Source of the DNA: Chitinophaga fulva
GTDB lineage: Bacteria > Bacteroidota > Bacteroidia > Chitinophagales > Chitinophagaceae
Assembly (NCBI RefSeq): GCF_012927205.1
Contig: NZ_JABBGC010000003.1
Location: 806,001 to 870,000 of the forward strand
DNA length: 64,000 nt
Reading direction: 5' to 3'
The notes beneath the pieces are model-generated. The model had not been told where the DNA came from, made no database searches, and saw nothing but the letters and a program-made list of their open reading frames with translations. Within the stretch, counting starts at the first letter, position 1. Each line of letters opens with the position of its first letter. The position numbers and the translations under genes are program-made. Shown piece by piece: positions 8,577 to 17,788 of the stretch.

Positions 8577-10292
8577 ATGGAAGCATCAACCTTAAGAAGC
8601 AGCCAGTGGTTTGCCCGTGATGGCAAAGATGGCTTTATATACCGTGCATGGCTTAAAAAACAGGGCATCCCGGCCCATGAACTGGAAGGGAAACCGGTGA
8701 TCGGCATCTGCAACACCTGGTCGGAGCTGACGCCCTGCAACTCCCATTTCCGGGAGCTGGCCGAATCTGTAAAACGCGGTGTCATAGAAGCGGGTGGTTA
8801 CCCGTTGGAATTCCCGGTAATGTCGCTGGGAGAAACGCTGATCAAACCAACAGCGATGCTGTACCGCAACCTGGTCAGCATGGACGTGGAAGAGTCGATA
8901 CGTGCCAATCCGCTGGATGGCATCGTATTACTCTGTGGCTGCGATAAAACTACGCCGGCGTTGGTCATGGGCGCCTGCAGTGTGGACCTGCCCACCATCG
9001 TGGTGTCCGGCGGCGCCATGCTCACGGGCAGGCATATGGGAAGAAGCATCGGCACCAGTGACATATGGCGGTTCAGCGAAGAGCTGCGCTCTGGTAAAAT
9101 GACCAGTGAAGAGCTGGCGATGGCCGAAGCAGGCATGTGCCGCAGCGACGGCCATTGCGCTGTAATGGGCACCGCCTCCACGATGGCCTGCATGGTGGAG
9201 GCCCTGGGCCTGTCGTTGCCTCAGAATGCGGCCATCCCTGCCCCTGACGCTGCCCGTAAAGTACTGGCCCACCTGTCGGGCATGGAGATCGTCAGGATGG
9301 TACGGGAAGACCGCCGCCTGTCACACATCCTCACACGGGAGGCTTTCGAGAATGCGATTATGGTCAATGCGGCTATCGGCGGCTCTACCAATTTTGTAGT
9401 GCATCTGCTGGCCATCGCCGGCCGTATAGGCGTGGACGTAACACTGGCGGACATAGACACCTGGTCAGCGAACATACCGCTGTTGGCCAATTTACAGCCA
9501 TCAGGCATGTACTTTATGGAAGATCTGTATTATGCAGGCGGACTGCCGGCGGTGATGAATGCCCTCCTCTCCCGCCTGCACAAAGACTGCCTCACCGCCA
9601 ATGGCAAAATGATCGGCGATAATTACCGCCACGCCACAAGTTACAATCCCGAGGTCATCACCACCCTGGAAGCACCGTTCAATAACATATCCGGTATTGT
9701 GGTACTGAAAGGCAATATCTGCGAGGAAGGCGCTGTGATCAAACCTTCGGCGGCTACACCGCGACTGATGCGCCATACCGGTCCGGCCATTGTGTTTGAA
9801 GACATCGACGACTATAAACGCCGCATCGACGACCCGGCACTTGATGTGGACGAAAACAGCGTGCTGGTACTGAAAAACGTAGGCCCGAAAGGGTATCCCG
9901 GCATGCCGGAAGTAGGCAATATGGGACTGCCGGCCAAACTGCTGGCCAAAGGCGTCACTGATATGGTCAGGATCTCCGACGGCCGTATGAGCGGTACCGG
10001 TTTCGGGACCGTGGTGTTACATGTATCTCCCGAAGCTGCTGCCGGCGGCACGCTGGCCATCCTCCGCGATGGCGACATCATCACGCTTGATGTAGCCAAC
10101 CGCAGCCTTCATGCCGACCTGGCCCCGGAAGAGATTGCCCGGCGCAAGGCCACATGGCAACCGGCATATCCGGTAGCCAACAGGGGCTACGTACAGTTAT
10201 ACCAGCAACATGTGGAACAGGCGCACCTGGGCGCTGACCTCGATTTTTTAAAGGGCGGTTCCGGCAGTCAGGTGACCCGGGATTCCCACTAA
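8577..10292 (+). CDS. L-arabinonate dehydratase-type IlvD/Edd family enzyme
   Basis: A 571-residue protein of the IlvD/Edd dehydratase family, which remove water from sugar acids or dihydroxy acids using an iron-sulfur cluster. Three cluster-binding cysteines are in place: TPCN (Cys54), CGCDKTTPA (Cys122) and GHCAVMGTAS (Cys194). As I recall rhizobial [2Fe-2S] L-arabinonate dehydratase, the segments GICNTWSELTPCN, SMDVEE, NMGLPAKLLAKGV and GADLDFL follow it more closely than dihydroxyacid dehydratase. The likely reaction is L-arabinonate to 2-keto-3-deoxy-L-arabinonate. ATG 8577 starts at the conserved N-terminus; a longer in-frame start at 8520 lies inside the tandem repeat. An SDR gene follows after 15 bases. 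Other pentonates or hexonates remain possible substrates. Confidence 0.82.
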   Translation: MEASTLRSSQWFARDGKDGFIYRAWLKKQGIPAHELEGKPVIGICNTWSELTPCNSHFRELAESVKRGVIEAGGYPLEFPVMSLGETLIKPTAMLYRNLVSMDVEESIRANPLDGIVLLCGCDKTTPALVMGACSVDLPTIVVSGGAMLTGRHMGRSIGTSDIWRFSEELRSGKMTSEELAMAEAGMCRSDGHCAVMGTASTMACMVEALGLSLPQNAAIPAPDAARKVLAHLSGMEIVRMVREDRRLSHILTREAFENAIMVNAAIGGSTNFVVHLLAIAGRIGVDVTLADIDTWSANIPLLANLQPSGMYFMEDLYYAGGLPAVMNALLSRLHKDCLTANGKMIGDNYRHATSYNPEVITTLEAPFNNISGIVVLKGNICEEGAVIKPSAATPRLMRHTGPAIVFEDIDDYKRRIDDPALDVDENSVLVLKNVGPKGYPGMPEVGNMGLPAKLLAKGVTDMVRISDGRMSGTGFGTVVLHVSPEAAAGGTLAILRDGDIITLDVANRSLHADLAPEEIARRKATWQPAYPVANRGYVQLYQQHVEQAHLGADLDFLKGGSGSQVTRDSH

Positions 10293-10307
10293 AAACATAT
10301 TCCCGTT

Positions 10308-11063
10308 ATGACAACAGCATCCAAAGTGGCCATCGTTACCGGCGCAGGCCAGGGCATCGGCTTCGAGATCTGCCGGCAGCTGGCGGCCAACGGCACCGCC
10401 GTTATCCTTAATGACATGGACGCCCGGCTGGCCGCTGCGGCAGCCAATACCATCACCTCGGAAAACGGCAAATGCATTGCCTTTCCCGGCGATGCCAGCG
10501 ATGTAAGCTTTATTCAGAAAATGGTACATGCCGCCGTGGTACAATACGGCGGCCTCGATATTGTGATCGCCAATGCCGGCATCACGCTGTTCGGCGACTT
10601 CTTCACCTACACTCCGGCAGCCTTCAACCGCGTGATGCAGGTGAACCTGGCCGGTACTTTCTTTCTGGCACAGGCAGCGGCCAACCAGATGAAAAAACAA
10701 CAACGCGGCGGCGCCATCCTCTTCACCTCTTCAGTAACGGGCCATCAGGCACACAAAGACCTCGCAGCCTATGGTATGAGTAAAGCCGCGCTGGAAATGC
10801 TCGCTAAAAACCTGGTGATTGAATTATCTCCCTATAAGATCACCGTGAATACCATTGCACCAGGCGCCACACTCACAGAAAGGACATTGTCTGAACCCGG
10901 CTACGCCGATACCTGGTCAAAGCTCACGCCTATGGGGCGTGCAGCCACGACAGCAGACATTGCGCAGGCGGCGTTGTTCCTGGTATCAGAACAGGCACGG
11001 CATATCACCGGGCAAAGCCTCGTGATTGATGGCGGCTGGACCAGCACCAGTCCTCAGCCTTAG
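10308..11063 (+). CDS. SDR family oxidoreductase, possibly sugar dehydrogenase
   Basis: A 251-residue classical short-chain dehydrogenase/reductase. The cofactor motif TGAGQGIG is at residues 11-18, NAG lies near 88, the catalytic Ser is in FTSSVTG, and YGMSK supplies the Tyr and Lys. The ending ITGQSLVIDGGW is typical of sugar 1-dehydrogenases and 3-oxoacyl reductases. It follows the dehydratase by 15 bases and probably shares its transcript. In oxidative pentose pathways the dehydratase partner is often the sugar dehydrogenase that makes the aldonate. That role is inference from position. Its last 4 bases overlap the convergent helicase gene. Confidence 0.85.
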   Translation: MTTASKVAIVTGAGQGIGFEICRQLAANGTAVILNDMDARLAAAAANTITSENGKCIAFPGDASDVSFIQKMVHAAVVQYGGLDIVIANAGITLFGDFFTYTPAAFNRVMQVNLAGTFFLAQAAANQMKKQQRGGAILFTSSVTGHQAHKDLAAYGMSKAALEMLAKNLVIELSPYKITVNTIAPGATLTERTLSEPGYADTWSKLTPMGRAATTADIAQAALFLVSEQARHITGQSLVIDGGWTSTSPQP

Positions 11064-14000
11064 TACCCCACTGAAATCAGGTCCATCAGTTCCTCCGCAG
11101 AGAGGCGGCCGGACTGATCACTGCCTTCCAGCAGGCGGTCGGCTAGGTCACGTTTGCTGTTATGCAGCTCGATGATTTTTTCTTCGATGGTATGTTGCGC
11201 TATCAGCCGGTAGATAGTGACCGGCCTTGTTTGTCCGATGCGGTGCGCCCTGTCGGAAGCCTGTTCCTCGATGGCCGGGTTCCACCACGGGTCCAGGTGT
11301 ACCACATAGTCTGCGGCGGTCAGGTTCAGTCCTACCCCGCCGGCTTTGAGGCTGATGAGGAACAGCTGCCCTTTGCCTCCCTGGAAATCACGCACCAGCT
11401 GCTCCCGCTGCGGTATCGGCGTAGACCCGTCGAGATACAGACAGGTAATGCCCCGTTGCACCAGCGCATCTTTTACCAGCTCCAGGTGACGCACAAACTG
11501 GCTGAACACCAGTGCGCGGTGGTTGTTGGAAATCAGCTCCTGTGCTATCTCCAGGAAGACATTCAGTTTGGAAGAAGTAATACTGCTTTCGCCATCCACC
11601 AGCTGCGGATGACAGGCAGACATACGCAGGCGGCTGATTTCTGCCAGCGCCTTCATCTGCCGACGGCCCAGGTTCTCTTCCGGCACGGCCAGGTTCTCCA
11701 CGGCCTTACGGCGTATCGCCTCATAAAACGACATCTCCTCATAAGACAGTTCCACCAACCGGGTGATCTCCGTTTTAGGCGGCAGTTCTTCTAATACAGC
11801 TGTCTTGGTGCGGCGTAGCAGGAAAGGCGTTAATAACCGCTTCAGGTGCTGCTTCACTGTACTCTCTGGATTTCGGACACTGGGGAATACAAATTGTTCG
11901 TTGAAATGATCGAGCGTTCCAAGCAGTCCAGGGTTCAGGAAATTAAAGAGGTTCCATATTTCCCCCATGTGATTTTGTATAGGCGTGCCCGTTAGCATCA
12001 GGCGGAAATCTGCCTGCAATGCCATGGCTGCCTTGGAGGTTTTGGTCTGATAGTTTTTGATGGTATGGGCTTCATCCAACACGGCAGTGCTCCATTGTAC
12101 GCCGGCAAACAGCTGGGCTTCCTGTTGCAAAATACCATAGGTAGCTACTACCACATCGAAAGCACCAACGCCTTTGAGCTGGGCCGCGCGCTTGCCGGGT
12201 TGCAGCTGAATGATATTCAGTGATGGGGCAAAACGGCTGACTTCATTTACCCAGTTGGGCAATACAGAAGCGGGGCTGATCACCAGCGCCGGTCCTTCCT
12301 CAGCACGATGCAGCAATAACGCGATCGCCTGCACGGTTTTACCAAGGCCCATATCATCCGCCAGGCAGGCGCCGGCCCCCCAGGCGGCGAGGTGTGCCAG
12401 CCAGCGGAAACCCTCTTCCTGATAAGGACGTAAGTTAGTCTGCAATGTTACCGGCACTTCAGGATGCAGGTCCATGGCCATATCACGTTTACGAATAAAC
12501 GCACGCCAGGCTTCATCTACTTCTGCCTGACCGGCTTCCTGCAACCAGTCGTCCAGCATGGAAGCAGCATACCGCGGGATACCAAGTCCCTGCGGCCCGT
12601 CTATGGCGATGCTCGCCAGTTCGTTCAGCCGTTTGCGTAAGTCGGTGGTCAGTGAAAGAAATTCGCCATTGTCCAGCGCGAGGAAACGTTTCTTGATAAT
12701 ACGTTTGGTGTCCAGCAGTTCCCGGAAAGTCAACACCAGGTTTTCATCCACCCGTATTTCAGCATTACAGAGGAACCAGTGTCCTTTTTCTTTCAGGGAT
12801 AAAGCGACGTGGGAGAAGTTCACCTGGTCTTTTACCTGGTAACGTTCGCCTTCCGGCCATTCAGCACGCACCAGTTCGGGATAGGCGCGTATCAGGTCCA
12901 GCAGTTCGAGGCAGTCGGCCGGGTCTTCAAACACCAGCGTATCGGCCACCAGCTCCTGCGGCACAATCTGTTGTATCAGTTCCAGCAGCCGTGTTTCGTT
13001 GGCTTTCTCCAGCTCCAGCTGGCGGTTGGCCTGCCAGCGCTCTCCATTGCTGATACCAATGATATGGGCAGCGCCGGCGCCGGGCTTGCAATAAGGCGGG
13101 TCCAGCGTGAACGGCTTCACAAACAGTCCCGCTTTGATACCGGCACCGAAAGGCAGCAGCTGTATCACGATGCGGGCATCGCCTTCGCGCTTGCGGATAT
13201 TGATGGTGCCGTCGCCCAGTTCGGAATGCACCGTCAGGTGGGCGCCTATGCTTTTCAGCACCTGCATCAGTTTCTCGCGTCCTTCTGCCGGCACCACCGG
13301 TACCTGCGACAGCGTTTGCAGCACTTTGCGCTGCTGCGGAGTGAGACGGATAATTTTTAACCGGGTAGGCGTCTCTTTCACAAACACCAGCTCGCTCGAA
13401 TAATCATCGATGTTAGCAGTAAACGTATATCCTTTACCATTATAATTCACCATCAGCTCCGGGATGCCTTTTACAATCTCCACCGGTATGGTTGGATTTT
13501 CATCCAGGAAAAGGAAGGGATGCCCTGCCAGTTCCTCCCACACACGGTTATCGAAAGAAAAAGCTTCGCCATCGTGGTTATAGTAGTGATCTTTTTGTAT
13601 GGTCATGCTGATGCGCTGGTCCTGATCGGTCATTGCTTCGGCCTTGCCATCTTTCAATTTCTTCAGTGGTACGGTGCGCCCGCTGCTCCAGGTGCCATCA
13701 CCGTTGGCTGTTTGTACAACAGGCTGCAGCTTGTAGTGATTAAAATCTATCAGGTAGATCAACCGGTTTACCGGCACCGGTTTGGGCTTGCCGGCAGCAT
13801 CGTCTGGCGAGAGCAGGGTGTTCAGCAACCGCTCCCAGTCGGCCGTGATCTTTATCTGCGATAATACCGGCTCATACCGTACGACGGCCCCTGCGGCGGT
13901 AAAGGCAGGTGCATAGCCGGCGTAACCGGCATCCCGGAAAAGGTACAAATATTCGTAGGTGAGTAACCGGTAGTGGTACTCCATACCACGGCGCAGCAAT

Positions 14001-15085
14001 ACATCTGCCTGCACGCGGAAAGTGATCAGCAGCTTGCTGCGCGGATGCAACAGCTGCAACGCTATCACTGACAGGTAGCTCAGTAATGGTTGTTCGTTTC
14101 TCTCCAACAACAACAGCAACAGGTTCTCCGCTTTTTCTTTTCTGCCGGCATGCAGGTACAACAGGCAGATAGCAGGCGTAACAGCAGGAAAAAGTTTTCG
14201 TTCGTAGCCTGTCAATAATTTCTGGACCACTGGATTACTCTTCTCTCCCGGCAACAGTGTCAATGTCAGCGCATAATAAAAAGCAAACAACGGTGAAACA
14301 GGCAGCGTGTTCTTTTTGTCGTACTGCCGTTGCCGTTTGATGCCCTTATCAAAAGCTGTCAACGCTGCAGCAGGCTGTCCCTGGTACAGTGTCACCAATG
14401 CTTTGCCAAACAATTCGTCGGGAGTGGCATCACCGAAAGCAGTGTGCAAATCACCCTGTAATAGTTGCAGCTCCGGGAAACTGTTGCCACTGCGTTGTTG
14501 CAGGGCCAGCAAATCTTCTATAGGCGGTAGTTGCAGCAGATGAAATTTTACGGCAAAAGCGAAGATGCTGTCCATCGCTGTTTCGGAGAACAGCTTGAGC
14601 AGCCCTTCATAGGCGGGGAAGAATAGCAGGTATGATAACCACGGCTGGTACTCGGACAGCTCCAGTTCCATTCGCCGGATAGGCGGCGACAACAAGTAGC
14701 GGTCGCCGGTAAACCATGCTACCAGTAATTGTTGAAGGTCCTGCAACCGGGCGTTGACAGAGTAAAACGCATGTATCGCGCGACCGGTGCGGTCTACCAC
14801 CGGCTGATACTCCGGCCGTACAATATTGGCGGGCAACAGCTGAAAGCTCAATGCGGGCGGCAGGTTGTAATGCCCGTTGACATTCATCTGCAACAGTTCC
14901 TGTTCCCGCAGGTCGAGCAGCGTGTCTTCCAGCTCCGGCCGGGAGAAAGGAGTGAGCAGTTGCACAGCGTCAAACAAGGTATGCTTGTCTAACGGGTAAA
15001 GATATATAGAGAGCACGTCCATCACCAGCCGCACGGGGTCTGACTGGGAGTGGTACCGTTGCAAATACCAGGCGTCATTGATCAT
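11060..15085 (-). CDS. SNF2-family DEAD/DEAH helicase, large
   Basis: A 1341-residue protein. Residues to about 870 form a long N-terminal region rich in Leu and Ala, with helical repeat-like stretches (TPR-like in places, for example around 230-340) and a beta-rich part. The C-terminal third is a SNF2 motor. Motif I is DDMGLGKTVQAIALLL, motif II is LDEAHTIKN, and motif III is MLTGTPIQNHMGEIWNLF. The helicase C domain has RALVFSQF, LYLDGSTP and SDRAHRIGQTRPV. Bacterial SNF2 proteins translocate on double-stranded DNA. Many act beside RNA polymerase (RapA-like) or in repair, but this N-terminus does not show the RapA layout to my eye. It is a single gene on the minus strand. Confidence 0.88.
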   Translation of the reverse strand: MINDAWYLQRYHSQSDPVRLVMDVLSIYLYPLDKHTLFDAVQLLTPFSRPELEDTLLDLREQELLQMNVNGHYNLPPALSFQLLPANIVRPEYQPVVDRTGRAIHAFYSVNARLQDLQQLLVAWFTGDRYLLSPPIRRMELELSEYQPWLSYLLFFPAYEGLLKLFSETAMDSIFAFAVKFHLLQLPPIEDLLALQQRSGNSFPELQLLQGDLHTAFGDATPDELFGKALVTLYQGQPAAALTAFDKGIKRQRQYDKKNTLPVSPLFAFYYALTLTLLPGEKSNPVVQKLLTGYERKLFPAVTPAICLLYLHAGRKEKAENLLLLLLERNEQPLLSYLSVIALQLLHPRSKLLITFRVQADVLLRRGMEYHYRLLTYEYLYLFRDAGYAGYAPAFTAAGAVVRYEPVLSQIKITADWERLLNTLLSPDDAAGKPKPVPVNRLIYLIDFNHYKLQPVVQTANGDGTWSSGRTVPLKKLKDGKAEAMTDQDQRISMTIQKDHYYNHDGEAFSFDNRVWEELAGHPFLFLDENPTIPVEIVKGIPELMVNYNGKGYTFTANIDDYSSELVFVKETPTRLKIIRLTPQQRKVLQTLSQVPVVPAEGREKLMQVLKSIGAHLTVHSELGDGTINIRKREGDARIVIQLLPFGAGIKAGLFVKPFTLDPPYCKPGAGAAHIIGISNGERWQANRQLELEKANETRLLELIQQIVPQELVADTLVFEDPADCLELLDLIRAYPELVRAEWPEGERYQVKDQVNFSHVALSLKEKGHWFLCNAEIRVDENLVLTFRELLDTKRIIKKRFLALDNGEFLSLTTDLRKRLNELASIAIDGPQGLGIPRYAASMLDDWLQEAGQAEVDEAWRAFIRKRDMAMDLHPEVPVTLQTNLRPYQEEGFRWLAHLAAWGAGACLADDMGLGKTVQAIALLLHRAEEGPALVISPASVLPNWVNEVSRFAPSLNIIQLQPGKRAAQLKGVGAFDVVVATYGILQQEAQLFAGVQWSTAVLDEAHTIKNYQTKTSKAAMALQADFRLMLTGTPIQNHMGEIWNLFNFLNPGLLGTLDHFNEQFVFPSVRNPESTVKQHLKRLLTPFLLRRTKTAVLEELPPKTEITRLVELSYEEMSFYEAIRRKAVENLAVPEENLGRRQMKALAEISRLRMSACHPQLVDGESSITSSKLNVFLEIAQELISNNHRALVFSQFVRHLELVKDALVQRGITCLYLDGSTPIPQREQLVRDFQGGKGQLFLISLKAGGVGLNLTAADYVVHLDPWWNPAIEEQASDRAHRIGQTRPVTIYRLIAQHTIEEKIIELHNSKRDLADRLLEGSDQSGRLSAEELMDLISVGY

Positions 15086-15105
15086 ACCGCCAAATGTAGC
15101 GCATT

Positions 15106-15864
15106 TCAGGAAATGACGGAGACGCCTTTGGCTTTGAACTGTGCCGCTGTGGAAGTGGGCAGCTGCCGGTCTGTAATGAGGTGATCAAACATCGTGAGCG
15201 GGGCATATTTCAGGTAGCTGTCCTTTCCTATTTTGCCGGAATCGCACAATAGGTACACGATGTCAGCCTGTGCCGCCATGGCTTTGCTGATAGAAGCTTC
15301 TTTTTCACTGAAGGCTGTCAGCCCGTTTCTCAGCGACAGCCCGTCTGTGCCGATGAAGGCTTTCATGCCATGGTAACTATCGATATGTTGCAGTGCCCGC
15401 TGACCGTGCATGGCTTTTCTTTCTTTGTCTACCTCGCCGCCGATAAGGTTTACCGTTATCTGGTCACAATCCATAAAAGCCGCCACTACCGGCAGGGAAT
15501 TGGTGATTACCCGCAGCGGTCCTGTTTTTCGCAGGTGCTGGCACATGGCAAATACGGTGCTGCCGCAATCGAGGAAAATGGTGTCTCCCGGTTTCACCTG
15601 CGCCGCCGCCAGTTTTCCGATATGCTGCTTCCGCTCCTGCCCTACGCCGGCTTTATCCACAAAAGCGGTAAACGGATGCAAAGCCGGTGCTTTCATGGCG
15701 CCGCCATGTGTGCGTACCAGCAGCCCTTCCTCTGCCAGCTGTTGCAGGTCACGCCGGATGGTGATCGCTGAAATACCCAATGCGTCCGCTATTTCCTGTA
15801 CGTCCCTGTTATCATGCTGGTCCAGCAGTTTCAATATTTTTTGTTTTCGCTCCGGAAGTCCCAT
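15106..15864 (-). CDS. DeoR/GlpR family transcriptional regulator
   Basis: A 252-residue repressor. The N-terminal winged helix starts MGLPERKQKILKLLDQHDNR and contains ISAITIRRDLQQLAEEGLLVRTHGGA (residues about 31-57), the classic DeoR signature. The C-terminal DeoRC sugar-phosphate sensor domain carries GDTIFLDCGSTV and FIGTDGLS. Such regulators are usually released from DNA by a phosphorylated sugar. It is divergent from nudK, and the shared 54-base gap holds four phased ATCAAA repeats, so it probably represses itself and nudK. Confidence 0.9.
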   Translation of the reverse strand: MGLPERKQKILKLLDQHDNRDVQEIADALGISAITIRRDLQQLAEEGLLVRTHGGAMKAPALHPFTAFVDKAGVGQERKQHIGKLAAAQVKPGDTIFLDCGSTVFAMCQHLRKTGPLRVITNSLPVVAAFMDCDQITVNLIGGEVDKERKAMHGQRALQHIDSYHGMKAFIGTDGLSLRNGLTAFSEKEASISKAMAAQADIVYLLCDSGKIGKDSYLKYAPLTMFDHLITDRQLPTSTAAQFKAKGVSVIS

Positions 15865-15872
15865 TTTTTATC

Positions 15873-15913
15873 TACTTTTGATCAAAACAATCAAATTCGA
15901 TCAAATATAATCA
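15873..15913. promoter_or_regulatory. Divergent promoters with phased ATCAAA operator repeats
   Basis: ATCA(AA) occurs at 15881, 15890, 15900 and 15910, at 9-10 base spacing, so on one face of the helix. A plus-strand -7 box TACTTTTG (15873-15880) faces nudK. A minus-strand -7 box TATATTTG (15902-15909) faces the DeoR gene. The repeats thus overlap both promoters, as expected for a DeoR-type operator. Confidence 0.6.
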
Positions 15914-15918
15914 TTTTT

Positions 15919-16497
15919 ATGACACCCAGAGTAAAAATCATTGAAGAAGCGGTCTTGTCCAACAATTGGTATACCTTAAAAAAAGTGACCTATGACTACC
16001 AGAAGAGTGATGGCGATTGGGAGCAGCGCTCCCGCGAAGCATACGACCGTGGCAATGGTGCCGTGATCCTGTTGTACAACAAAGCGCAGCAGACGGTCAT
16101 CCTCACCCGCCAATTCCGGATGCCGACCTACATCAACGGCAACGCTGACGGTATGCTAATAGAAGCCTGTGCCGGCCTGCTCGACAAAGACAATCCGGAA
16201 GAATGTATCCGCCGGGAAGCGGAAGAAGAAACGGGCTACCGTATTACAGATGTCAGGAAGATATTCGAGGCTTACATGTCACCGGGTTCGGTTACGGAGA
16301 TCCTGTATTTTTTTGTAGCGGCGTACGACAGCTCTATGAAGGTAACCGATGGCGGCGGGCTGGAACACGAGCAGGAAGAAATTGAAGTACTGGAAGTCCC
16401 CTTCAAAGAGGCGCTGCAAATGATCGCCGACGGCCGTATCTGCGACGGAAAAACGATCATGCTGCTGCAATATGCACAATTACATCAGTTGCTCTGA
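15919..16497 (+). CDS. nudK: GDP-mannose pyrophosphatase NudK
   Basis: A 192-residue Nudix hydrolase. The Nudix box is visible as GLLDKDNPEECIRREAEEETGY (key residues G, R-E, E-E-E-T-G) near residue 90. The N-terminal EEAVLSNNWYTLKKVTYDYQ and the segments YDRGNGAVILLYN and YMSPGSVTEILYFF closely follow E. coli NudK, which hydrolyses GDP-mannose to GMP and mannose 1-phosphate. ATG 15919 is chosen because it lies after the promoter region and matches the NudK N-terminus. A longer in-frame reading would run through the operator repeats. Control by the divergent DeoR-type regulator is inferred. Confidence 0.92.
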   Translation: MTPRVKIIEEAVLSNNWYTLKKVTYDYQKSDGDWEQRSREAYDRGNGAVILLYNKAQQTVILTRQFRMPTYINGNADGMLIEACAGLLDKDNPEECIRREAEEETGYRITDVRKIFEAYMSPGSVTEILYFFVAAYDSSMKVTDGGGLEHEQEEIEVLEVPFKEALQMIADGRICDGKTIMLLQYAQLHQLL

Positions 16498-16539
16498 CTT
16501 TTCTTATCTTTAGGATGCCGGCATCAAACGGCCCGTTCC

Positions 16540-17334
16540 ATGCAATACCAGACCATCCGGCCTTCGGCCAGGTTTCGCGACATAGTGAGATTTTACTGGG
16601 TACTGGAAAGCGATCAGCCCTACACGCATCATTCCATGGCAGATATGTGCCCGGAACTGTTGTTTCATTATCATGGGCTGTTTGACGAATTGTTGCCCAA
16701 CGGTACGCGGGACGCTTCGTTCTCTGCCGGCATCCACGGACAAAGCCAAACTACCCGGAAATTCCACACCAACAGCGGTTTTGGCATATTCGGCGTTTAT
16801 CTTTACCCCCAGGCCATTCCGCTGCTTTTTAACATGCCGACCAGCGAACTGACCAACCAGATGCCTGATCTCAGCACGCTACTGATGGGCACCGGCAAAC
16901 AGCTGGAAGAAAAGATCGCGCTGGCGATCAATCATCAACAAAGGATTCTTATACTGGAAGACTTCCTGGAGCAACGGCTGTCCAGGCAGGACAATGTGCA
17001 ACCACCTGTTTTCCGCGCTATACAGACCATCATCGAAAACGAGGGCATGGTACCGGTCAAACAACTGGCGCAGGACCACTACCTGTCCACCCGCCAGTTT
17101 GAAAGGCAGTTCCGGCAATATGCGGGCTTCACTCCCAAAATGTTCTCCCGTATTGCCCGTTTTCATGCGGCCATCCGGCGATATGGCCCTGACGCGCCTT
17201 CCCTCACACAAATAGCGCTGGATTGTGGCTACTACGACCAGTCGCATTTCATCCATGATTTCAGGGAGTTCTCCGGAGAGCACCCCAAAGCCTTCTTCTC
17301 CGGCCGTTCCGGCGCCACCGCCTGGATGGATTAA
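16540..17334 (+). CDS. AraC family transcriptional regulator
   Basis: A 264-residue protein. The N-terminal sensor half (residues 1-150, MQYQTIRPSARFRDIVRFYW) resembles the DUF6597 domain that often precedes AraC helix-turn-helix domains in Bacteroidota. Two helix-turn-helix motifs occupy about residues 160-255, with VKQLAQDHYLSTRQFERQFR and LTQIALDCGYYDQSHFIHDF, then the FREFSG-P tail. It probably controls the VOC protein gene that follows 78 bases downstream. The inducer is unknown. Confidence 0.88.
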   Translation: MQYQTIRPSARFRDIVRFYWVLESDQPYTHHSMADMCPELLFHYHGLFDELLPNGTRDASFSAGIHGQSQTTRKFHTNSGFGIFGVYLYPQAIPLLFNMPTSELTNQMPDLSTLLMGTGKQLEEKIALAINHQQRILILEDFLEQRLSRQDNVQPPVFRAIQTIIENEGMVPVKQLAQDHYLSTRQFERQFRQYAGFTPKMFSRIARFHAAIRRYGPDAPSLTQIALDCGYYDQSHFIHDFREFSGEHPKAFFSGRSGATAWMD

Positions 17335-17412
17335 AATGTCGCGTTTTTCCAATTTTCACAACACTGCTGAAACTAGCTTCGCGGTATTGTTTCACTGTTA
17401 ATAACTACTATT

Positions 17413-17784
17413 ATGAAGATTCCAGCAGGGCATCACACCGTTATTCCTTATCTCATGCTCGAAAACGCCAGCGACTTCCTGACCTTTGCACAAGAAGTGT
17501 TCCAGGCTAAACTCAGCCATGTCAGTTTACATGATGATAAACTGGTACGCCACGCGGAATTGGTGATCGGCGACAGCACCATTATGGCCTGTAATGCGCG
17601 GGACCAATGGAAGGCGCAGCCTGGCCAGCTGTTCATTTATGTGGAAGATGCCGACGCCAGCTTCCAGACTGCACTTGACCATGGAGCCCTCACTGTCATG
17701 GAATTAAGCGATCAGCCCTATGGCAGGACCTGCGGGGTCAAAGATCCTTGTGGCAATACCTGGTGGATTACCTCGGTAAAATAA
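17413..17784 (+). CDS. VOC superfamily protein (glyoxalase/bleomycin-resistance fold, PhnB-like)
   Basis: A 123-residue protein starting with HHTVIPYLMLENASDFLTFA. It has the paired beta-alpha-beta-beta-beta units of the vicinal oxygen chelate fold, and ends with the typical DPCGNTWWITS strand. PhnB-like members are often single-domain proteins of unknown substrate. It follows the AraC gene on the same strand and is probably its target. No resistance function can be claimed from sequence alone. Confidence 0.82.
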   Translation: MKIPAGHHTVIPYLMLENASDFLTFAQEVFQAKLSHVSLHDDKLVRHAELVIGDSTIMACNARDQWKAQPGQLFIYVEDADASFQTALDHGALTVMELSDQPYGRTCGVKDPCGNTWWITSVK

Positions 17785-17788
17785 CGGT

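Noticed and set aside
8577..10292. Dihydroxyacid dehydratase IlvD of branched-chain amino acid synthesis
   Set aside because: The N-terminus and the motifs around the cysteines fit the arabinonate-dehydratase branch better, and no ilv genes are nearby.
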